From positions 1,922,001 to 1,986,000 of the forward strand of contig NZ_FOZE01000002.1 of NCBI RefSeq assembly GCF_900113225.1: a stretch of DNA of 64,000 nt, given 5' to 3'. The stretch is from Mitsuaria sp. PDC51. Lineage in GTDB: Bacteria; Pseudomonadota; Gammaproteobacteria; Burkholderiales; Burkholderiaceae_C. Every line of letters begins with the position of its first letter. Position 1 is the stretch's first letter. The translations under genes and the position numbers were made by a program. Positions 8,469 to 19,022 of the stretch are shown here, one piece after another. The notes under the pieces are model-generated. The model was not told the DNA's origin. It ran no database searches and saw only the letters and a list, made by a program, of their open reading frames with translations.

Positions 8469-9167
8469 ATGAATTCAATGTACCGGACTCGCTCCATGCC
8501 GCAACAGCGTCCCGATTCGCAGCTCCCGCCCACCGCTCCGGAGACCGGCGCCGCCGCCGTCCCGGCCGACAAGGCCAGCAAGGGCAAGAAGGCCAGGAAG
8601 GCGGAGAAGGCGGAGAAGGCGGAGAAGGCGGAGAAGGCGGAGAAGGCGGAGAAGGCCGGCAAGGGGAAGAAGGCTGACAAGGCGGACAAGTCCGGGAAGG
8701 CCGGCAAGCCGGGCAAGCGCAGCGCCCGGATCGAGGTCCGGGCGTCCGGCGTGCATGGCCGCGGCGTCTACGCGGTCGAGCCGCTGAAGGCGGGCGAGAA
8801 GCTCATCGAATACAAGGGCGAGCGCATCGACTGGGACGAGGCGCTGCGCCGCCATCCCCACGATCCGTCGCAGCCGGACCATACCTTCTACTTCCACCTC
8901 GAGACCGGTGGGGTCATCGACGCCGCCGTCGACGGCAACCGCGCGCGCTGGATCAACCACGCCTGCACCCCCAACTGCGAAGCGCGGGAGAAGAAGGGCC
9001 GGGTGTTCATCCACGCATTGACGGACATTTACCCGGGCGAGGAACTGTTCTACGACTATGGTCTGGTGATCGAGGAACGCTATACGCCCAAGCTGAAGAA
9101 GCGTTTCGAGTGCCGCTGCGGCACGCCGGGCTGCCGCGGCACGATGCTCGCGCCCAAGGGGCGCTGA
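8469..9167 (+). CDS. SET-domain protein lysine methyltransferase with Lys-rich N-terminal repeat
   Basis: A 232-residue protein. Residues about 35-84 are a lysine/alanine/glutamate low-complexity tail containing six exact KAE units (44-61), like histone H1-type tails. The rest is a compact SET domain that would transfer methyl groups from S-adenosylmethionine to lysine. Visible motifs are SGVHGRGVYA near the start, the SAM/catalytic NHACTPNC (163-170), the GEELFYDYG motif with the catalytic tyrosine, and a post-SET CxCx4C zinc motif (CRCGTPGC, 215-222). All key residues are present, so the enzyme should be active. In-frame ATGs at 8469, 8478 and 8496 and a GTG at 8451 are possible starts; none has a clear ribosome site. 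The target is unknown; lysine-rich chromatin-like proteins, including its own tail, are candidates by inference. Confidence 0.9.
   Translation: MNSMYRTRSMPQQRPDSQLPPTAPETGAAAVPADKASKGKKARKAEKAEKAEKAEKAEKAEKAGKGKKADKADKSGKAGKPGKRSARIEVRASGVHGRGVYAVEPLKAGEKLIEYKGERIDWDEALRRHPHDPSQPDHTFYFHLETGGVIDAAVDGNRARWINHACTPNCEAREKKGRVFIHALTDIYPGEELFYDYGLVIEERYTPKLKKRFECRCGTPGCRGTMLAPKGR
8598..8651 (+). repeat. Six tandem copies of a 9-bp unit encoding Lys-Ala-Glu
   Basis: AAGGCGGAG is repeated six times without mismatch inside the SET gene. The identical codon choice in each unit shows recent slippage-type expansion rather than old amino-acid repeat. Copy number is likely variable between strains. Confidence 0.95.
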
Positions 9168-9372
9168 GGGCGGATCGGTCTCCCGGCCGGGAAGGTGCCG
9201 AGCGGGCGCCGAACGGGCGGCGGGGGGACCCTGTCAGGTCCTACAGCCACCGATTCGTGGTGCCGCTCCCCCGGAAGGGGGGCGTCTCCCTCTAGACTCC
9301 GCCCATCCACGACCACCGGACCGACCGGCCCGGGAAGACCAAGACGGGAATCGCAGGATCACATTCGCGGCG

Positions 9373-10248
9373 ATGCAAGAACATCAGAACTGGGGCGCCG
9401 AAGCCCTTTGGCAAGACCTGGAGCCGCTGCTGCCGGGGCTCAGCATCGAGGTGCTGGCGCGGGTCGAATCGACCAACGCCACCCTGGTCGAGCGCGTGCG
9501 GCGCGATGAAGGCGCCGCGGCCAGCGGCGGCGGCGGCGGTGGTGGCGGCCGGGCGGGCGATCGTCCCTACGGGCGCCGCCAGCACGACCTGCATCCCTGC
9601 CTGCTGATCGCCGAGCACCAGACCCATGGCCGCGGTCGCCAGGGCCGCAGCTGGCACAGCACGGCCGGCGCGTCGCTGACCTTCTCGCTGTCGCTGCCGC
9701 TGGAGATCGCGGACTGGTCGGGTTTGTCCCTGGTGGTCGGCGCGGCCATCGCCGAGGCGCTCGATCCCGACGGCCGCCGGCTCGGCCTGAAGTGGCCCAA
9801 CGACCTGTGGCTGGACGAGCGCAAGCTCGGCGGCATCCTGATCGAGACCGTGCCCGCCGGGTCGTCGCGCATGGCGGTGATCGGCGTGGGGCTGAACGTG
9901 TCGGACCGCGCCAAGGTGGCCGAGTCGCAGCTCAACACCGGCTTCGCCTGCCTGCAGGAACTGCTGCCCGACATCACCCCGCCGCAGGCGCTGGCGCGGC
10001 TGGCGCCGGTGCTGGTGAAGGCGCTGGCGGCCTTCCCGCGCGAGGGCTTCGGTGCCTGGCGCGAGCGCTTCGCGGCGCGCGACCTGCTGCAGGGCAAGGC
10101 GATCACCGCCGGGGCGCTCGAAGGCACCGGGGCCGGCGTGAACGAACGCGGCGAACTGCTGATCGACACCGCCCAGGGCCGCCAGACGGTCAGCGGCGGC
10201 GAGGTGAGCGTGCGACTCGGCGGCGCGTCCGCCGGCGCGCAGGGGTAA
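9373..10248 (+). CDS. birA: Biotin--[acetyl-CoA-carboxylase] ligase (no regulatory HTH)
   Basis: A 291-residue biotin protein ligase that would activate biotin with ATP and attach it to the biotin carboxyl carrier protein. Motifs: VLARVESTNATL near residue 30 (substrate strand), the biotinyl-AMP loop HGRGRQGRSWHS, LKWPNDLW, the catalytic-lysine motif RKLGGILIE, and a C-terminal SH3-like domain. It lacks the N-terminal DNA-binding domain of E. coli BirA, so it is a class I, non-repressor enzyme. An insertion of eight consecutive glycines at residues 52-59 lies between the STN motif and the biotin-binding loop and is unusual. The gene for a SPOR-like protein starts six bases after its stop. In many relatives coaX follows birA; here it does not. 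Confidence 0.93.
   Translation: MQEHQNWGAEALWQDLEPLLPGLSIEVLARVESTNATLVERVRRDEGAAASGGGGGGGGRAGDRPYGRRQHDLHPCLLIAEHQTHGRGRQGRSWHSTAGASLTFSLSLPLEIADWSGLSLVVGAAIAEALDPDGRRLGLKWPNDLWLDERKLGGILIETVPAGSSRMAVIGVGLNVSDRAKVAESQLNTGFACLQELLPDITPPQALARLAPVLVKALAAFPREGFGAWRERFAARDLLQGKAITAGALEGTGAGVNERGELLIDTAQGRQTVSGGEVSVRLGGASAGAQG
9526..9549 (+). repeat. Polyglycine codon run inside birA
   Basis: Eight consecutive glycine codons (GGC/GGT) form a short microsatellite-like run in birA. It encodes a flexible insert before the biotin-binding loop and could vary in length. Confidence 0.85.
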
Positions 10249-10254
10249 GCCGCG

Positions 10255-10971
10255 ATGCTGCGCGCCGCGGTCGTCCTGCTGTTCGTCGCCAATGTGCTGG
10301 TGTTCGCGTGGAACAAGGGCTGGGTCGGCGGGGCGGCCGCCACCGCGCCGCGGCTGGAGCAGCAGGTCAATCCGCAGCGCCTGTCGCTGCTCAACCAGCA
10401 GGCGGTGACGCAGCTGGCCACGCGCACCTGCGTCGAGCTCGGACCGCTGATCGGCGACGAGCTGCTCAAGCGCGCGAACGCGACGCTGGCCTCGGCCGGC
10501 GTGCCTGGCGCGGCGATCGAGTCGCGCGTGGTCGACACCGGCGGCGTGTGGGCGCTGGCCACGATCAAGATGCCCAGCAAGGACTTCCGCGAGCGCAAGG
10601 AAGAGACCTACCGCAATGCCCGGATCGCCTTCGAGCCGCTGCAGGGCTTCCCCGACGAGCAGCCGACGCTGGTGCTGAGCAAGCACGACAGCGAGGCGGC
10701 GGCGCAGGCGGCGCTCGACGCGATGACCCGTCGCAACTACAAGGGCCTGCGCGTGCTGCGGCTGCAGGAGCCGCTGCGGCAGACGACGCTGCGCCTGGCG
10801 CGCCTGGATGGCGTGCAGATCGGCAAGCTGAACGCGCTGTCCAACCCGCCCTGGGGCGAGAAGCGCAAGGACTGCGCCGCCGAGGCGCCGACGGCGGCCT
10901 CCGAGGCCAGCGCCGCCGGGTCAGGCGCCAGCGCCACCAACGGAGCCGGTTCGGGCGCCGCCGCGCGTTGA
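10255..10971 (+). CDS. SPOR-like domain membrane protein
   Basis: A 238-residue protein with one N-terminal transmembrane helix (residues 3-19, no cleavable signal evident). The middle section from about 75 to 185 has the alternating strand/helix pattern of a SPOR (peptidoglycan-binding) fold, including PTLVLSKHDSEAAAQAALDA. The C-terminus is Ala/Ser-rich and disordered. It starts six bases after birA with an AGGGG ribosome site, so the two are cotranscribed. By analogy, SPOR proteins bind denuded glycan at the division site; here the domain is divergent and the role is inferred. It is convergent with the S8 protease gene. Confidence 0.7.
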   Translation: MLRAAVVLLFVANVLVFAWNKGWVGGAAATAPRLEQQVNPQRLSLLNQQAVTQLATRTCVELGPLIGDELLKRANATLASAGVPGAAIESRVVDTGGVWALATIKMPSKDFRERKEETYRNARIAFEPLQGFPDEQPTLVLSKHDSEAAAQAALDAMTRRNYKGLRVLRLQEPLRQTTLRLARLDGVQIGKLNALSNPPWGEKRKDCAAEAPTAASEASAAGSGASATNGAGSGAAAR

Positions 10972-10994
10972 GGCCCTCAGGACCTTTAGGGCTT

Positions 10995-12782
10995 TTAGGG
11001 CGTTGAGGGCCCTTTGACGCCAGCCCTCGGCCAGCGCAGCGCCACGATCGCCAGCACCAGCGCGGCCAGCCAGAAGGCGCTCATCGCGCCACCGCCGCCA
11101 CCACCGCCCGACGAGGGTTCGGTCGGCGTCGTGGGCGTCGTGGGCGTATTGGTCGTCGGCGCGACCGCGGCGACCGCGGCATTCGCGTCCAGCATGCCGG
11201 CGCCGCAGGTGCTGGTCGTGCAGTTGCACTCGAGCTGCGGCTGCGCGCTGTTGCCGGCCACGCATTGCGCGACGCCGCTCGCCGTCGGGAACGCGCGGGC
11301 CGAGCTCTGCAGCGCCGCCTTGATCTGCGCCGGCGTCAGCGCCGGATTGCTCGACAGCATCAGCGCGATGGTGGCGCTGACCAGCGGCGTCGAGAAGCTG
11401 GTGCCCGTGCCGATGTAGTTGAACGCGCCGCTGCCCGCCACCGGCGTCGTCGTGCCGACGTTGCTGGTCGACAGGATGGGATACAGGCAGGTGCTGCCGG
11501 CGGTGGTGTTGACGCAGTTGCCGCCGGGCGCGCTGATCGTCACCTGCGGGCCGAGGTTGGAGAACCCGACCTTGGTGCCCACATGCCGCAGGCCGGCCAC
11601 CGCGATGACGTTGTTGCAGTTGGCCGGCGTGCCGACGGCGATGCCGCCTTCCTTGGTCGGGTCGTCGTTCTCGACGCCGTTGCCCGCCGCCACCACGACC
11701 GTCGCGCCCGCGTTGTAGGCAGCGTTGATCGCGTCCTGGTAGGTCGAGCCACAGCTGCCGTCGCCGCCCAGGCTCAGGTTGATCACCTTGGCCTTGTTGG
11801 GATTCGTCGGCAGGCCCGGCACGTCCACGCCGGCCGCCCACCGCATGCCCGCGGCGATGTCGGAGGCCCAGCCGCCGCACTTGCCCAGCACCCGCACCGG
11901 CAGGATCTTCGCGTTGTAGGCCAGGCCGGCCATGCCCTGGCCGTTGTTGGTGAGCGCCGCGATCAGGCCCGATACCCGCGTGCCGTGCCAGGAACTGTTG
12001 CCGATGTCGTCGGACGTGCAGGTGCTGCCCAGCGCGCCCGAGTCGATGTCGGCCTGGCTGACCCAGTCGCCGGGATCGCTCGCATCGCTGTCGGCGCCGT
12101 TGCCGTCGTTGGCGGCGGCGATCTGGGTGGAGGTCGCCGTGCCGCCCTGGTTGTAGCCCACCAGGTCATAGCCGCCGACGAACTGGCCGCTCAGGTCGGG
12201 ATGATCGAAGCGCACGCCGGTGTCCAGCACCGCGACGACGACGCCGGTGCCGGTCGCCCGGTCCCAGGCCGCAGGCGCGTTGATCGAGGAGACCACCGTC
12301 GCGTCCGGCGCCTTCAGGTACCACTGGCCGGCGGTGACGCCCGCCGAGGCGGCGGTGGCGTACAGCGGATCGTTGGGCACCGAGAAATGCCGCCACCAGC
12401 GGTCGACCTCGACCGACTCGACCTCGGTGTCCTGGGCCAGCCGGCGCGCCAGCTCGGCCGAGCTCATGCCGCTGGCGGTGTAGACGTGGGTGCGGCTGTC
12501 CAGGCTGAGGCGGGCATGCAGGGACGCGGCATGGCGCAGCCCCAGCGTCGTGCCGCGGACCTGGGCGACGTCCCGGGCCTCGGAGGCCGTCACCCGCGTC
12601 GCCAGCGGGCGCGCCTTCACCGCGTCGGCCTGGGCCTTGAAGCGCACGATCACCCGGGCGAAATCGGGCTGCTGGTCGGGGCGGACCGCCGTCCCGGTCA
12701 CCGCGCTGGCGCCGCCAGCTCCGAACAACCCGAACACGGCCACGGCAGCGGCCAGGCGCTTGGGCAAAGACAGCACGGACAT
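10995..12782 (-). CDS. Secreted S8 (subtilisin-like) serine protease with GlyGly-CTERM-type anchor
   Basis: A 595-residue preproprotease. A Sec signal peptide ends near residue 27 (GAGGASA). A propeptide (inhibitor I9-like, about 40-130) is followed by the catalytic domain with Asp187 (AVLDTGVRFDHPD), His266 (SSWHGTRVSG) and Ser462 (GTGTSFSTP), and several cysteines likely to form disulfides. The end is diagnostic: a Thr/Pro linker, SSGGGGGGG, one hydrophobic helix and a short Arg/Lys tail, the architecture of GlyGly-CTERM proteins, which are processed by rhombosortase. Start chosen at ATG 12782 with GGAG eight bases upstream; a TTG at 12797 would only add five residues. The rhombosortase gene is not in this window. 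Confidence 0.92.
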   Translation of the reverse strand: MSVLSLPKRLAAAVAVFGLFGAGGASAVTGTAVRPDQQPDFARVIVRFKAQADAVKARPLATRVTASEARDVAQVRGTTLGLRHAASLHARLSLDSRTHVYTASGMSSAELARRLAQDTEVESVEVDRWWRHFSVPNDPLYATAASAGVTAGQWYLKAPDATVVSSINAPAAWDRATGTGVVVAVLDTGVRFDHPDLSGQFVGGYDLVGYNQGGTATSTQIAAANDGNGADSDASDPGDWVSQADIDSGALGSTCTSDDIGNSSWHGTRVSGLIAALTNNGQGMAGLAYNAKILPVRVLGKCGGWASDIAAGMRWAAGVDVPGLPTNPNKAKVINLSLGGDGSCGSTYQDAINAAYNAGATVVVAAGNGVENDDPTKEGGIAVGTPANCNNVIAVAGLRHVGTKVGFSNLGPQVTISAPGGNCVNTTAGSTCLYPILSTSNVGTTTPVAGSGAFNYIGTGTSFSTPLVSATIALMLSSNPALTPAQIKAALQSSARAFPTASGVAQCVAGNSAQPQLECNCTTSTCGAGMLDANAAVAAVAPTTNTPTTPTTPTEPSSGGGGGGGAMSAFWLAALVLAIVALRWPRAGVKGPSTP

Positions 12783-12956
12783 GCGACGGCTCCACAAAAC
12801 TGGGCTAACCAGTTTAGGGTGGCCATCACCGAGAAATCACTAATCCCCTGACACATTCGCAGCAGAGCATTACCGATGGGGGATTTCTCACGCCAGATCG
12901 CGCCAGCGCCGAGGGTGCTTGTGACGGTTCGTATCGGGGATGCGAACGACGTTGCG

Positions 12957-12985
12957 CAAAAGAAAAGCCCCGCCGGGGCGGGGCT
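12957..12985 (-). terminator. Rho-independent terminator of gap
   Basis: On the minus strand a GC-rich perfect stem (GCCCCGCC pairing GGCGGGGC, 12966-12985) is followed by TTTTCTTTT. It lies 21 bases after the gap stop. Confidence 0.85.
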
Positions 12986-13006
12986 TCGGGGCAAAGCCAG
13001 GATCGC

Positions 13007-15281
<2,275 letters not shown>

Positions 15282-15427
15282 GGGAGTCCTCCGTGTTGTC
15301 CTGTCCCTGGGCCCGCGCGCCGGCTCGTGGGGCGGGTCGCTGGCGGGCGCGGGCAGTCTAGGCGCGGCGGCGTGAAGCGGCCGTCAGGAAACAGGGGACT
15401 CGGCGGCCTCCGATGGGTGGAAACGAC

Positions 15428-15451
15428 AAAGGGGTGCCAGAGGCACCCCTT
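15428..15451 (-). terminator. Rho-independent terminator of tkt
   Basis: AAGGGGTGCC and GGCACCCCTT form a perfect ten-base stem with an AGA loop, about 40 bases after the tkt stop. On the minus strand the stem is followed by a short T run (TTTG). Confidence 0.75.
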
Positions 15452-15491
15452 CGAGGGAGACGACGGGACCCACTTGGGCCCGGGGCGCCGA

Positions 15492-17555
15492 TCAGCCCTT
15501 CAGCCGGGCCTTGCCGAGCACCACCTTGACGGTGTCGGCGACGTTCTCCGGCGTGAAGCCGAAGTGCTTGAACAGCACGTTGGCCGGGGCCGATTCGCCG
15601 TAGGTGTCCAGGCCGACCACGGCCGAGACGCCGTACTTCCACCACAGGTCGGTCACGCCAGCCTCGATGGCCACGCGCGGCAGGCCGTCCGGCAGCACGC
15701 TCTGCTTGTACTTGGCGTCCTGGCGGTCGAAGAGGCTGGTGCAAGGCATCGAAACCACGCGCACCGGGATGCCGGCCACGGCCAGCTGCTGCTGCGCCGC
15801 GATGGCCAGCTGCACTTCCGAGCCGGTGGCGATCAGCACCGCCTGCGCCTTCTTCTTCAGGCCGATGTCGGCCGGTTCGCTCAGCACGTAGCCGCCGCTG
15901 GTGATGGCGTCGACGGCCTCGCCCGACTTCTTCAGGTAGACCAGGTTCTGGCGGCTCAGCGCCAGCGCGCTCGGGCGCTGGGCGTTGGCCAGGGCCATGG
16001 TCCAGGCGACGGCCGTTTCCGCCGTGTCGGCCGGACGCCAGACGTCCAGGCCGGGGATCAGGCGCAGGCTGGACACATGCTCGACGGACTGGTGCGTCGG
16101 GCCGTCCTCGCCCAGGCCGATGGAGTCGTGCGTGAACACGTGGATCACGCGCAGCTTCATCAGCGCGGCCATGCGGATGGCGTTGCGGCTGTAGTCGCTG
16201 AAGGTCAGGAAGGTGCCGCCGTAAGGGATGAAGCCGCCGTGCAGCGCGACGCCGTTCATGATCGCGGCCATGCCGAACTCGCGCACGCCGTAGTTGATGT
16301 GGCGGCCGCCGTTGGAGCTGCCGTCGGCTTCCAGGCGGAAGGCGGGCGTGCTCTTGGTGTTGGTCAGGTTGGAGCCGGTCAGGTCGGCCGAGCCGCCCAG
16401 CAGCTCGGGCAGCGCGGCGGTGAAGGCTTCCAGCGCCAGCTGGCTGGCCTTGCGGGAGGCGACGGTTTCGGCCTTGTCGTGCGCGCCGATGACGGCCTGC
16501 GCCGCGACGTCGGCGAAGTTGGGCGGCAGCACGCCGGCGATGCGGCGCGAGAACTCGGCGGCCAGCTCGGGGAAGGCGGTGGCATAGGCCTCGAACTTGT
16601 CGTCCCAGGCGGTTTCCACCGCGGTGCCGGCGGCCTTGGCGTCCCAGTCGGCGTAGACCTCGGCGGGCAGCACGAAGGGCTCGTGCGACCAGCCCAGCAC
16701 CTCGCGGGTCAGCTTGATTTCCTCGGCGCCGAGCGGCTCGCCGTGGGCCTTGGAGGTGTTGGCGCGGTTCGGGCTGCCCTTGCCGATGTGGGTCTTGGCG
16801 ATGATCAGCGAGGGCTTGTCCTTGCTGGTCTTGGCCAGCGCGATGGCGGCGTCGACCGCGTCCACGTCATGGCCGTCGACGGGGCCGACGACGTTCCAGC
16901 CGTAGGCCTCGAAGCGCTTGGCGGTGTCGTCGCCGAACCAGGGGCCGACCTGGCCGTCGATGGAGATGCCGTTGTCGTCGTAGATCGCGATCAGCTTGTT
17001 CAGCTTCCACGAGCCGGCCAGCGAGCAGGCTTCATGGCTGATGCCTTCCATCAGGCAGCCGTCGCCCAGGAACGCGTAGGTGTGGTGGTCGACGATGGTG
17101 TGGCCGTCGCGGTTGAATTCCTTGGCCAGCTGCTTTTCCGCGAGCGCCAGGCCGACGGCGTTGGTGATGCCCTGGCCGAGGGGGCCGGTGGTGGTCTCCA
17201 CCCCCGGGGTGATGCCCACTTCCGGGTGGCCCGGCGTCTTGGAGTGCATCTGGCGGAAGGCCTTGAGTTCCGCGATCGGCAGGTCGTAGCCGGTCAGGTG
17301 CAGCAGCGCGTAGATCAGCATCGAGCCGTGGCCGTTGGACAGCACGAAGCGGTCGCGGTCAGGCCACAGCGGGTTGGCCGGGTTGTGGCGCAGGTGGCGC
17401 TTCCACAGCGCGACAGCGATCTCGGCCATGCCCATCGGGGCGCCCGGGTGACCGGAGTTGGCCTGCTGGACAGCGTCCATCGCCAGGGCACGGATGGCGT
17501 TGGCCATCTGGGTGGTGTTCGGGGTGGAAGCGGCAGCTGCGGCGGTGTCGGCCAT
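15492..17555 (-). CDS. tkt: Transketolase
   Basis: A 687-residue thiamine-diphosphate enzyme of the pentose phosphate and Calvin pathways, moving two-carbon ketol units between sugar phosphates. It has the N-terminal [14 protein letters not shown] signature, the [17 protein letters not shown] segment, the ThDP-binding GDGCLMEG with downstream N ([14 protein letters not shown]), and in the Pyr domain the [15 protein letters not shown] motif. The start [10 protein letters not shown] at 17555 fits family length; the frame continues upstream through the palindromic repeat, which I exclude as non-coding. The ribosome site is weak. Divergent from murU across a 125-bp palindrome. Confidence 0.97.
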   Translation of the reverse strand: MADTAAAAASTPNTTQMANAIRALAMDAVQQANSGHPGAPMGMAEIAVALWKRHLRHNPANPLWPDRDRFVLSNGHGSMLIYALLHLTGYDLPIAELKAFRQMHSKTPGHPEVGITPGVETTTGPLGQGITNAVGLALAEKQLAKEFNRDGHTIVDHHTYAFLGDGCLMEGISHEACSLAGSWKLNKLIAIYDDNGISIDGQVGPWFGDDTAKRFEAYGWNVVGPVDGHDVDAVDAAIALAKTSKDKPSLIIAKTHIGKGSPNRANTSKAHGEPLGAEEIKLTREVLGWSHEPFVLPAEVYADWDAKAAGTAVETAWDDKFEAYATAFPELAAEFSRRIAGVLPPNFADVAAQAVIGAHDKAETVASRKASQLALEAFTAALPELLGGSADLTGSNLTNTKSTPAFRLEADGSSNGGRHINYGVREFGMAAIMNGVALHGGFIPYGGTFLTFSDYSRNAIRMAALMKLRVIHVFTHDSIGLGEDGPTHQSVEHVSSLRLIPGLDVWRPADTAETAVAWTMALANAQRPSALALSRQNLVYLKKSGEAVDAITSGGYVLSEPADIGLKKKAQAVLIATGSEVQLAIAAQQQLAVAGIPVRVVSMPCTSLFDRQDAKYKQSVLPDGLPRVAIEAGVTDLWWKYGVSAVVGLDTYGESAPANVLFKHFGFTPENVADTVKVVLGKARLKG

Positions 17556-17593
17556 GGTGGGGTCTCGGCGGGGTGAAGGGCAAACCCGGCATT

Positions 17594-17718
17594 CTAGTGA
17601 CCCGCCGCGGAGCCGCTTTGGGCGCTCCGCGTTGTTGCGAATCCTCGCCATAGCCGCGCTATGGCTCCGGTTCGCGCCTAGCGGAGCATCCCAAAGCGAC
17701 TCCGCGGCGGGTCACTAG
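17594..17718. repeat. 125-bp imperfect palindrome between tkt and murU
   Basis: Two 61-base arms (17594-17654 and 17658-17718), separated by three bases, are inverted copies. The outer 29 bases match with one mismatch (both begin CTAGTGACCCGCCGCGGAG and continue to CGCTTTGGG). GCTCCGC matches with a one-base shift, the next section is divergent, and the inner CCATAGC pairs perfectly with GCTATGG. This would fold into a long hairpin. Its form (short palindrome, no ORF, intergenic) is that of a REP/MITE-like dispersed element. It occupies most of the shared promoter region of two divergent housekeeping genes. Confidence 0.9.
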
Positions 17719-17762
17719 AGGGGAGCGCTTTAAACTCGCCGGCTAATTTTTCTGGTGAATCG

Positions 17763-18452
17763 ATGCGAGCCATGATCCTCGCGGCCGGGCGCGGCGAGCG
17801 CATGCGGCCGTTGACCGACCACACGCCCAAGCCGCTGCTGAAAGTGCGCGGCAAGCCGTTGATCGAATGGCACATCGAGGCCTTCGCCCGCGCCGGCATC
17901 CGCGACATCGTCATCAACACCGCCTGGCTGCACGAGCAGTTCGAGGCGACGCTCGGCAACGGCGCGCGCTGGGGCCTGCGGCTGCATTACAGCCATGAAG
18001 GCGCGCGCTACGGCCGCGCACTCGAGACCGGCGGCGGCATCGCGACGGCACTGGACCCGCTGTGCGCCGACGGCGGCGAGGCCTTCTGGGCAGTCTCGGC
18101 CGACATCTTCATCCCCGACTTCGTCTTCGATCCGGCCCAGGCCGCGGCCTTCGCCGAGAGCCCGCTGCTGGCGCACCTGTGGTTCGTGCCGAAGCAGCCG
18201 CGCCATCCGACCGGAGACTTCGGCATCGACGCGGCCGGCTTCGCGACGATCGACGGCAACCTCGAGGTCTACAGCAACATCGGCCTCTACAAGCGCGCCT
18301 TCTTCGACGGCGTGCAGCCAGGAGAGCACCAGCGCATCCGCGTCAGCCTGGACCGCGCGATCCAGGCGCGCGCGGTGACCGCGGAGCTCTACACCGGGCC
18401 CTGGGCGAACGTGGGTTCGCCGGATCAGTTGGAAGAACTCAATGGGAAATGA
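17763..18452 (+). CDS. murU: N-acetylmuramate alpha-1-phosphate uridylyltransferase
   Basis: A 229-residue nucleotidyltransferase with the sugar-nucleotide signature MILAAGRGERMRPLT...KPLLKV at residues 4-29, a GIATAL segment and a metal-binding DIFIPD (Asp in VSADIF). The small single-domain size and the sequence fit MurU, which makes UDP-MurNAc in the peptidoglycan recycling route that bypasses de novo synthesis and causes intrinsic fosfomycin tolerance. The usual kinase partner amgK is not adjacent in this window. Start at ATG 17763, overlapping downstream ycxB-like ATG by 11 bases. Alternative: a general mannose-1-phosphate guanylyltransferase-like enzyme. Confidence 0.85.
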   Translation: MRAMILAAGRGERMRPLTDHTPKPLLKVRGKPLIEWHIEAFARAGIRDIVINTAWLHEQFEATLGNGARWGLRLHYSHEGARYGRALETGGGIATALDPLCADGGEAFWAVSADIFIPDFVFDPAQAAAFAESPLLAHLWFVPKQPRHPTGDFGIDAAGFATIDGNLEVYSNIGLYKRAFFDGVQPGEHQRIRVSLDRAIQARAVTAELYTGPWANVGSPDQLEELNGK

Positions 18453-18954
18453 GCCCGTTCGCTTCGAAGGCGAAATCACTTGGCCCGAATATCGCCATGT
18501 CCGGCGCCGCCTGTTGCCGTGGTGGGGCCGGCCAGCATTCATCTGGACGATCGCGTTTCCGGTCCTGATGTTCTGGAACATCGACATCGACGCCGCCCGC
18601 AACGATCCAGGCGAATTCGTATTCCAGCTCTTGCCTATGGGACTGTTGCTGCTGATCGCCGCCTGGGCGATCAAGGCGGTCGAGCGTTGGCAGTGGAAGT
18701 CCCACCTCAAGCTGCAAGGCCGGACCAGCGGAGAGGTCGGGACCGCCGGCCTGCGATTGAAGACTGAGTTTGTGACCGCCGAGCTGCCGTGGACCAAGAT
18801 CACGGGATACAAGATCGATGATCAACTGGTCCTGCTTTATTACACGCCGCTGTGCGCGTACTTTCTCCCGCGAAGCTTTTTCGCCGATGAGACTTCGTGG
18901 AAAGCGCTTCAGGCCGTGGTGAAGCGACACGCGAACGCGACGACAGCTCGCTGA
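18442..18954 (+). CDS. YcxB-like small membrane protein
   Basis: A 170-residue protein with two predicted transmembrane helices (about 30-47 and 57-75) and a cytoplasmic C-terminal domain of the YcxB-like type, with strands ending in LVLLYYTPLCAYFLPRSFF. The ATG lies inside the end of murU (11-base overlap), so translation is probably coupled. Base composition looks less GC-rich than its neighbours by eye. Function unknown in the family. Confidence 0.7.
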   Translation: MGNEPVRFEGEITWPEYRHVRRRLLPWWGRPAFIWTIAFPVLMFWNIDIDAARNDPGEFVFQLLPMGLLLLIAAWAIKAVERWQWKSHLKLQGRTSGEVGTAGLRLKTEFVTAELPWTKITGYKIDDQLVLLYYTPLCAYFLPRSFFADETSWKALQAVVKRHANATTAR

Positions 18955-18995
18955 TCCGCCCCGCCACGGCGGTCCCCAGGCATTCAGGAACACGC

Positions 18996-19017
18996 GGCCC
19001 TCACCTCGGTGAGGGCC
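18996..19017. terminator. Hairpin between convergent genes
   Basis: GGCCCTCAC and GTGAGGGCC form a perfect nine-base stem with a four-base loop just after the ybdK stop and after the ycxB-like gene. No T run follows on either strand, so termination is uncertain. Confidence 0.4.
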
Positions 19018-19022
19018 GGCGC

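Noticed and set aside
8598-8651. Repeat array that might be taken for CRISPR
   Set aside because: Nine-base units without spacers, in frame inside a coding sequence.
5663-8677. Long open frame on the plus strand opposite topB
   Set aside because: It is the antisense of topB and its translation is Ala/Arg/His/Leu-rich with no domain, as expected from high-GC codon bias.
10972-11011. Possible bidirectional terminator between the SPOR-like and S8 genes
   Set aside because: The stem of GGCCCTCA/TGAGGGCC has a 24-base loop and no T run, and overlaps the protease coding end.
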